From positions 1 through 48,769 of the forward strand of contig QAKZ01000061.1 in NCBI GenBank assembly GCA_003150175.1: DNA of 48,769 bases, given 5' to 3'. A program made the translations under genes and the position numbers. Within the stretch, counting starts at the first letter, position 1; every line of letters starts with the position of its first letter. The stretch is from Coriobacteriia bacterium (GTDB lineage: Bacteria; Actinomycetota; Coriobacteriia; Coriobacteriales; Atopobiaceae). The notes under the pieces were generated by a model. That model was not told where the DNA came from and searched no databases. It saw nothing but the letters and a program-made list of their open reading frames with translations. Positions 43,756 to 48,769 of the stretch are shown one piece after another.

Positions 43756-45029
43756 GTGGCAAAGAATAGGCCTGCCCGTGGGCAAAAGCGCGGGTGCATC
43801 TGGTTCATTGGCGTCTTCTGCGTGCTGTGCCTTGCCGTGGTCGCGCTTGCTTATGCGGCTTGCATCGCCTCCGGCGTCGGGCTTTGGTTTTTGGCCCGCT
43901 ACATATGGAGGTCTCTTGTCCGAGAATCTCCCGACAACGGGCTTGTTAAATGGGGTATGCGTCAAGCGCCCATTGTCCGCAAGATGCTCGCGGCCGTTCC
44001 CTGTGTGCTCTTGAGCCTCATGCTTGTCGGCTCTCTTGCGGGCTCGATCGCGTCGAGTTCGAGCGGCAATGCTGCGAGCGGCGATGCGAACCGGCAGGGC
44101 CAGACGGCGGCGGAGTCGGCGAATTCGGAATCGAAGGCCGATGACCAGGGATCTGATGAAGCGACTAAGGCCGAGCAGGGCCGTCAGCCTGAAACTGCAG
44201 GGCTTGGCGATCTGAAGGCTACGTTTATCGATGCGGGTCAAGGCGATTCGGAGTTTGTGCTTCTTCCCGACGGAAAGACGATGCTCATCGACGCCGGCGA
44301 GGTCGTGAGCGGGTCGACCGTCGAACAATTCCTGACTGCTCAGAATATAAAAAAGATCGACTATCCTGTTGCGACGCATCCACATTCAGATCACATCGGG
44401 GTTTGGCCGACGTGATCCGCGCGTTCGACATCGGTGAGGTTTGGATGCCGGTTGCCAGCGAGGGCACCGAGGTGTACCAGGAATTTCTGGACGCCCTCGA
44501 GGCGAAGAAATGCGCGGTGAAGAAGGCCGTCGCCGGCGAGAAGATCGTTTCTGGAGACGCTGGCTATGAGATTGATGTGCTCGGTAATGATTCGAGCGTG
44601 CAGTCCGAGGTTATGAACGACTACTCGGTCGTGCTTCGCGTGACCTACGGAACGACGTCGATGCTCTTTACGGGTGATGCGCCTGCGAGCGAAATCGCCG
44701 CCGATAATCCGGGCCGCGTCGGCGTCCTCAAAGCGGCGCACCACGGGAGCAAAACAGGGATCACAACGGAGCTCGCCCGCGCGCTTCGCCCAGCTGTCGT
44801 CGTTCTTTCGTATGGGGAGGGAAACGACTACGGGCATCCTGACCAGGCAACTCTCGATGTGTTCGCGAGCGTGGGAGCGCAAATCTACGGTACGGCTGTC
44901 AACGGGAACGTGACGGTGACGTCCGATGGCAAGAGCGTCACGGCCCAGACTTCAAAGGACGGGACCGTTGCGGCGGGAGTAAGTGCGGAGGAGCGCCGGA
45001 GGCAGGAGGCGGACGAAATCCCTGTTTAA
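43756..45029 (+). pseudogene. ComEC-like metallo-beta-lactamase-fold hydrolase, frameshifted
   Basis: The first frame starts at GTG 43756 (GGAGG upstream). It gives two hydrophobic segments, a Ser/Glu-rich linker and a metallo-hydrolase domain with DAGQGDSEF and THPHSDHIG (His-x-His-x-Asp-His near 208-213). It then breaks: after the G run at 44398-44401 the continuation lies in another frame (LADVIRAFDIGEVWMP) and is open to 45029, with a TGDAP motif and KAAHHGSKTG. One additional G would give the family's usual HIGGL and a single protein of about 425 residues. This could be a decayed gene or a base-call error. The family includes ComEC C-terminal domains that cut DNA during uptake. Confidence 0.8.
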
Positions 45030-45072
45030 GTAGCGTGGTCGTGCTCCGCTGCTTCCTTGGAGGCATATCCTG

Positions 45073-45078
45073 TATACT
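45073..45078 (+). promoter_or_regulatory. Candidate -10 of tRNA-Glu
   Basis: TATACT lies 10 bases upstream of the tRNA 5' end; a clear -35 was not found. Confidence 0.45.
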
Positions 45079-45088
45079 GTCTTTTTGC

Positions 45089-45165
45089 GTCCCCATCGTC
45101 TAGCGGCCTAGGACGCCACCCTTTCAAGGTGGATATCGCGGGTTCGAATCCCGCTGGGGGCACCA
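45089..45165 (+). tRNA. tRNA-Glu (anticodon TTC)
   Basis: GTCCCCA and TGGGGGC form the acceptor stem. The anticodon loop CTTTCAA gives TTC, the T arm has GTTCGAATC, and CCA is encoded. Confidence 0.96.
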
Positions 45166-45176
45166 CAGAGAACCGT

Positions 45177-45214
45177 AGCGGGTCAACGATTGTTCGTTGA
45201 CCCGCTTTGTTTTT
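45177..45214 (+). terminator. Terminator after tRNA-Glu
   Basis: AGCGGGTCAACGA and TCGTTGACCCGCT form a perfect 13-base stem with a TTGT loop followed by TTGTTTTT. Confidence 0.94.
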
Positions 45215-45386
45215 AGGTCTGCGGGCGCGCGTTTCTTGCCGGTATCGACTCGCGCGCCGGTTGGTTGCGCTCGCGTGACGCTGTGAAAACTCTTTGCGGG
45301 CGGCCTGCCCAGTGGGCGACGCGCGGCGTAAAACAAACATGTGCCGCGTAGCTAGCGCGGCAGCCGTCAACGAAGGGAGCATCAAA

Positions 45387-46292
45387 ATGTACGAGGACAT
45401 CATCACTGTGTCGACCGTAACGCTCCGACCCATGTGGGGCCAGAAGGAACAGAACCTCAACAGGATCTTGGGCTACATGAAGGCGGCAAAGAAGAAAGGC
45501 TCCGACCTCGTGGTGTTCCCCGAGATGGCGCTCACCGCCTACGATGACGAGGCCGAAAAGCCGCTCGAGGAAAAGATGCAGTACAAGCTCGCCGAGACCG
45601 TCCCGGGCCCCTCGACCAATAAGGTCGCCGAGCTTGCCAAGGAACTCGGCCTGTACGTGGTTATGGGCATGCCGATCAAGGATGCCCAGAAGCCCGACAC
45701 CATCTACAACGGCCTCGCGATCTTCACGCCCGAGGGGCTGGCCGGCGACTACCACAAGATGCACCTGCCGGCGCCCGAGCCCAACTGGGCGACGCGCGGC
45801 GATAAGCCCTTCATCCTCGACACCCCGTGGGGCCCGATCGGTTGCGCCATCTGCTACGACACGTATTGCTTCCCTGAGCTCATGGACTACTACGTGGCCA
45901 AGGGCTGCCGCCTGTACATCAACTCGACGGCGCTCGCGCACTGCCACGGTAAGTGCCTGGGCGACGACACGCTGCGCGCGCAGTGCATCCGCGAGGGCAT
46001 CTTCATCGTGTCGTCCAACCTCGGCGGCCTCGACAAGGACAACTACTTCTGGGGCGGCAGCTCCATCCTGGGTCCGTCCGCAAAGACCTGGGAGCCGCAT
46101 TACTACGCCGGTATGCCCTTCACCGCGGAAGGCGCCGACGAGGAGGCCATGTACACCGCGACGATCGACCTTTCACTGGCCACGCGCTTCCTCTACAAGC
46201 ACAACCCTGCGGTCGACGGCACCGATTGGCGACCCGAGAAGTACATCGGTATGTTCCAGGACGTGCTTGCTGACGAGAACTACGGCAAGTAA
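45387..46292 (+). CDS. Carbon-nitrogen hydrolase (nitrilase superfamily)
   Basis: This 301-residue amidohydrolase has the Glu46-Lys124-Cys156 triad in FPEMALTAY, DYHKMHLP and GCAICYDTY. Members hydrolyse amides such as N-carbamoyl compounds, omega-amides or putrescine derivatives; the substrate is unknown here. GAAGGGA precedes the ATG at 45387. It stands alone between tRNA-Glu and a large inverted repeat. Confidence 0.9.
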   Translation: MYEDIITVSTVTLRPMWGQKEQNLNRILGYMKAAKKKGSDLVVFPEMALTAYDDEAEKPLEEKMQYKLAETVPGPSTNKVAELAKELGLYVVMGMPIKDAQKPDTIYNGLAIFTPEGLAGDYHKMHLPAPEPNWATRGDKPFILDTPWGPIGCAICYDTYCFPELMDYYVAKGCRLYINSTALAHCHGKCLGDDTLRAQCIREGIFIVSSNLGGLDKDNYFWGGSSILGPSAKTWEPHYYAGMPFTAEGADEEAMYTATIDLSLATRFLYKHNPAVDGTDWRPEKYIGMFQDVLADENYGK

Positions 46293-46315
46293 GAGAGATT
46301 GGTCGGGTGTAGCGC

Positions 46316-46439
46316 CCTTCTTTCCACAAAACTGATCAGCATGAGTTTGTTTTCTTACTTCGGGATCGCAAAAGCCCAGTTGGCGGGCTCCCGGTTTTTG
46401 AAAACTTACTCATGCTGATTAGTTTTGCTGGAAAGAAGG
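46316..46439. repeat. Large nested inverted repeat
   Basis: The arms 46316-46354 and 46400-46439 are complementary over about 39 bases with few mismatches (CCTTCTTTCCA...CAGCATGAGT against ACTCATGCTG...GGAAAGAAGG). The loop contains two further stems, CGGGA/TCCCG and AGCCC/GGGCT. It lies just after the amidohydrolase and could be a MITE-like element, a terminator or a structured RNA. Confidence 0.8.
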
Positions 46440-46444
46440 ACGAA

Positions 46445-46477
46445 CTGGGACAAAATCCCCCGTCCCTTTTGTCCCAG
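46445..46477. terminator. Inverted repeat CTGGGACAAAA / TTTTGTCCCAG
   Basis: A perfect 11-base stem with an 11-base C-rich loop. The inner T-run is part of the stem, and no T-run follows on the + strand. It may belong to the preceding repeat or end transcription from either side. Confidence 0.55.
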
Positions 46478-46576
46478 GGGGTTACCGTTCGGCGAGAAAA
46501 ACATGCCGTTCGGCCGTTGTGCTAGAAACGGCAGCGCCAGAGTGCCAAAATCTGAACTCGAAAAAGAAATGAGGAA

Positions 46577-46662
46577 GGTTACCGAGTCCCTCGGACGTGG
46601 GCCTAACCAAAGTCTGTTGGTGTCGCTATGCTAATGGCGTGTACACCAAGTCTTGGTTGGGC
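46577..46662 (+). promoter_or_regulatory. Putative LicT-type antiterminator/terminator leader
   Basis: Two overlapping structures can form. The first, 46577-46608, pairs GGTTA with TAACC around an inner CCGAG-CTCGG stem. The second, 46601-46662, pairs GCCTAACCAA with TTGGTTGGGC, with further pairing of TTGGTGT and ACACCAA, followed by TTGATTTA. They share TAACC, so only one can form at a time. This is the arrangement used by BglG/LicT antiterminators, and such a protein is encoded 550 bases downstream. Match to the RAT consensus is loose. Confidence 0.5.
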
Positions 46663-46686
46663 TTGATTTATGAGGGGACAAGTAAT

Positions 46687-47199
46687 ATGGGCTTCTTTTC
46701 TCGTTTGATGGGCGGCGCTCGCGAGCAGGCGGACAAGGCCTCCGAGTTCGAAATCCTCGCCCCCGTTTCCGGCGAACTTGTTCCCCTGGAGAAAACCGCA
46801 GATCCCGTTTTTAGTGGCCGAGCCATGGGCGACGGCGTTGCCGTGGACCCCGACGGCGAGACCATCCTCGCTCCCGTTTCCGGCACGGTCGCCGCGCTTT
46901 TCCCAACCGGCCACGCCTTCGCCATCTCGTCCGACAACAGCTCCGCCCAGGTCATGGTGCACATCGGCATCGACACCGTGAAGCTTAACGGCGAGGGTTT
47001 CCAGGCGCTCGTCGCCCAGGGCGACCACGTCGATGCGGGCCAGCCGGTCGTCAAGATCGACCTTTCGGCCATCCGCGCCGCCGGCTTCGACCCCACGGTC
47101 TTCGTAGTCGCGTGCGAGCGTGCCGAGGGCTCCGCGCTGCGCGAGCGCGCCGCCGGCCCCGTTGCCGCCAAAGAACCCGTCAGCTGGCTTTCCGAGTAG
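46687..47199 (+). CDS. PTS glucose-family EIIA protein (Crr-like)
   Basis: The 170-residue cytosolic protein carries phospho-His92 in VMVHIGIDTV and the supporting His76 in TGHAFAI. The PVSG and DPVFSGRAMGDG blocks match EIIA-Glc. It passes phosphate to an EIIB domain; the sucrose-type EIIBC at 27281 lacks its own EIIA, and the permease starting at 48189 may also use it. GAGGGGA precedes the ATG. It is followed 18 bases later by the antiterminator gene. Confidence 0.93.
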   Translation: MGFFSRLMGGAREQADKASEFEILAPVSGELVPLEKTADPVFSGRAMGDGVAVDPDGETILAPVSGTVAALFPTGHAFAISSDNSSAQVMVHIGIDTVKLNGEGFQALVAQGDHVDAGQPVVKIDLSAIRAAGFDPTVFVVACERAEGSALRERAAGPVAAKEPVSWLSE

Positions 47200-47217
47200 A
47201 CCCTCGCGGAGACCGCC

Positions 47218-48078
47218 ATGGTAATCAAGCGCGTTTTCAACAATAACGTCGCGATGGTCACTTCCGACGACGGCGCCGAGCTTATCGTGATCGGCAGGGG
47301 CCTGTGCTTTGGCCGCCACGCCGGCGACGTCGTCGACTCCTCCTCCGTCGAGAAGACCTACGCCTTGTGCGAGTTCACGGCCAACGACGCCCGTGCCCTC
47401 GATCGGCTGTCCAGCTTGATCGAGACCATTCCCGTCATCAACCTGGCGATTTCCGAGGACATCGTCGAGATGCTGCGCGAAGAGCTTGACGTGAACGTCG
47501 ACGACGCGATTCTCATCGCGCTCGCCGACCACATCACCCTCGCCCTTGACCGCGAGCGCAAGGGCGTCCCCTGCGACAACCCGCTGCTCCTCGAGATCCA
47601 GCAGTTCTACCGCAAGGAGTACGGGCTCGCCGGCCGCGCGCTCCAGATCATCAAGGATTACCTGGGCATTCAGATGAGCGACGAGGAGCGGGGCTTCATC
47701 ACCCTGCACATCGTGAACGCCACCATGCCGCAGCGCGCCGACCGCCTCATCGTCTCGGTCCAGCTCGTGCGCGACGTCCTCGCCATCGTCTCCGACCGCT
47801 ACGCAACGGTCCTCGACGACACGTCGCTGCCCTACGAGCGCTTCGTCCGCCACCTGCAGTTCTTTGCGCAGCGTGCGCTCGACCCCAAGGTCGGCCAGGC
47901 GCAGGACGACGTGCTCTTCTTGATAGAGCGAAACAACTATCCGAAGGCTTTCTCGTGCTCAGAGGCTATAGCCGATCACTTGCTCGCCTCCTATGGCGTG
48001 AGCGTGACCGATGCCGAGAAGAGCTATCTCGCATATCACATTGTTAACTTGCTTGGGGAACCCGGGCCCCGGGCATAG
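47218..48078 (+). CDS. BglG/LicT-family transcription antiterminator
   Basis: The 286-residue protein has an N-terminal RNA-binding CAT domain (MVIKRVFNNNVAMV; ELIVIGRGLCFG). Two PTS-regulation domains follow, with conserved His in LADHITLAL, TLHIVNA, FVRHLQFF and AYHIVNLL. It would stop the leader hairpin at 46601 from terminating when its sugar PTS is active and unphosphorylated. GGAG upstream is close to the ATG at 47218. Confidence 0.93.
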   Translation: MVIKRVFNNNVAMVTSDDGAELIVIGRGLCFGRHAGDVVDSSSVEKTYALCEFTANDARALDRLSSLIETIPVINLAISEDIVEMLREELDVNVDDAILIALADHITLALDRERKGVPCDNPLLLEIQQFYRKEYGLAGRALQIIKDYLGIQMSDEERGFITLHIVNATMPQRADRLIVSVQLVRDVLAIVSDRYATVLDDTSLPYERFVRHLQFFAQRALDPKVGQAQDDVLFLIERNNYPKAFSCSEAIADHLLASYGVSVTDAEKSYLAYHIVNLLGEPGPRA

Positions 48079-48081
48079 CGT

Positions 48082-48131
48082 GCCCGCTCATAGGTTTCAA
48101 AGGTGGGGCCGCAGGCCTTGCCGTGGGCACT
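48082..48131 (+). other. Gap between licT-like gene and EIIC with hairpin arms
   Basis: GTGCCC and GGGCAC flank a region with GGCCGCAGGCC in this 110-base gap. A second antiterminator-controlled leader is conceivable but I could not define two exclusive structures. Confidence 0.25.
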
Positions 48132-48188
48132 TCTAGCTTTTACACAGGCTCTACCAAAGGAAAGAAAGAAGGAAGGGAGTAAACGCCA

Positions 48189-48769
48189 TGACCACAGAAA
48201 AGAAAAAGCCCAACTTCAAAGGCGCCTTGGAGGTGTTCGCGAAGTCGATCGTCCAGCCGATGATGTACCTGTCGGTTGCCGGCATCCTGCTCATCGTGGG
48301 CATCATCCTTACCAACAAGACCATCTGCGCGATGATCCCCGTGCTCGGCTCCGGCCCGTTCCAGCTCGTGGGCGCCGTCGTCTACCAGTCCCTGATGTTC
48401 ATCATCAACAACCTCTCGATCATCTTCTGCGTGGGTATCGCCGGCGCAATGGCAAAGAAGAACAAGGGCCACGCCTCCCTCATCGCCCTGATGTCCTTCT
48501 TCCTGTTCCTCGAGGCCAACAACATCGTGCTCAGCGCCACCGGCTCCCTCGCCGAGGCGGGCGGCATGCTCGGCCTCGTCGGCACCGGCCAGACCACCGT
48601 CATGGGCATCCAGGTGCTCGATACCGGCGTCTTCGGCGGCATCATCCTCGGCTGCATCACCGGCGCCATCTTCAACAAGTTCTCCAACAAGCAGTTCCCC
48701 ATCGCGCTTTCGATGTTCTCGGGCGTCCGCTTCCCGTTTTTGATCATGATCCTCATCTCCTGGGTCATG
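48189..48769 (+). CDS. PTS EIIC permease, glucose/alpha-glucoside family (3' end off window)
   Basis: The frame is open from ATG 48189 to the window edge (193 codons). Hydrophobic helices begin at about residue 25 (QPMMYLSVAGILLIVGIIL). IMTN-like loops and the GLVGTGQTTVMGIQVLDTGVFG block are of the kind seen in maltose/alpha-glucoside EIIC proteins. GGAAGGGAG precedes the start with an eight-base spacer. The EIIA and antiterminator genes upstream suggest one operon for an alpha-glucoside or glucose. Any EIIB domain lies beyond the window. Confidence 0.85.

Overview
This is a GC-rich bacterial chromosome segment. Gene content, codon use and protein style point to a gut Coriobacteriia actinobacterium of the Collinsella type. 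That assignment is inferred from a GlgC/GlgD glycogen operon in a high-GC genome, many PTS systems, and zinc-ribbon/anchor proteins; no rRNA or marker comparison was possible. Almost all genes lie on the + strand. Only a truncated Fe-S protein at the left edge and a YitT/GntR pair near 35 kb are on the - strand.

Layout. 1-9.2 kb is housekeeping: a truncated DUF362 fragment, a Gfo/Idh/MocA oxidoreductase, a zinc-ribbon membrane protein, the replication/repair cluster dnaX-ebfC-recR, a membrane-anchored hypothetical, tRNA-Asp, a HAD-IB phosphatase and a MutY-like glycosylase without Fe-S cysteines. 9.4-10.7 kb is O-acetylhomoserine sulfhydrylase. 10.9-22.8 kb is a compact glycogen operon, glgB-glgP-glgC-glgD-glgA followed by a GH13-GH77 fusion; together these make ADP-glucose, polymerise and branch glycogen, and take it down again by phosphorolysis, hydrolysis and glucan transfer. 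22.8-24.3 kb holds a palindromic repeat array and a frameshifted paralogue of the zinc-ribbon protein.

24.4-30.3 kb is a sucrose/fructoside locus: a LacI-type regulator, a GH32-like enzyme with an altered nucleophile motif, a PTS EIIBC permease and sucrose-6-phosphate hydrolase. Mfd follows. 34.2-40.1 kb contains a YitT transporter, a GntR/UTRA regulator and, divergent from it, a SIS-domain enzyme with a mannose-family PTS (EIIAB, EIIC, EIID), which looks like uptake and deglycation or deamination of an amino-sugar or Amadori compound. 40.5-45 kb holds mazG, a DivIC-like protein, a Ppx/GppA phosphatase, tRNA-Leu, a frameshifted ComEC-like metallo-hydrolase and tRNA-Glu. 45.4-48.8 kb has a nitrilase-family amidohydrolase, then a glucose-type EIIA, a LicT/BglG antiterminator and the start of an EIIC permease, preceded by a leader that can form two competing hairpins.

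The most unusual material is non-coding: a ~225-bp imperfect palindrome present twice (after mfd and after the EIID gene), a 30-nt-periodic inverted array at 22.9 kb, a large nested inverted repeat at 46.3 kb and a three-copy repeat at 25.5 kb. Protein oddities include a histone-H1-like tail on the branching enzyme and two single-G-run frameshifts.
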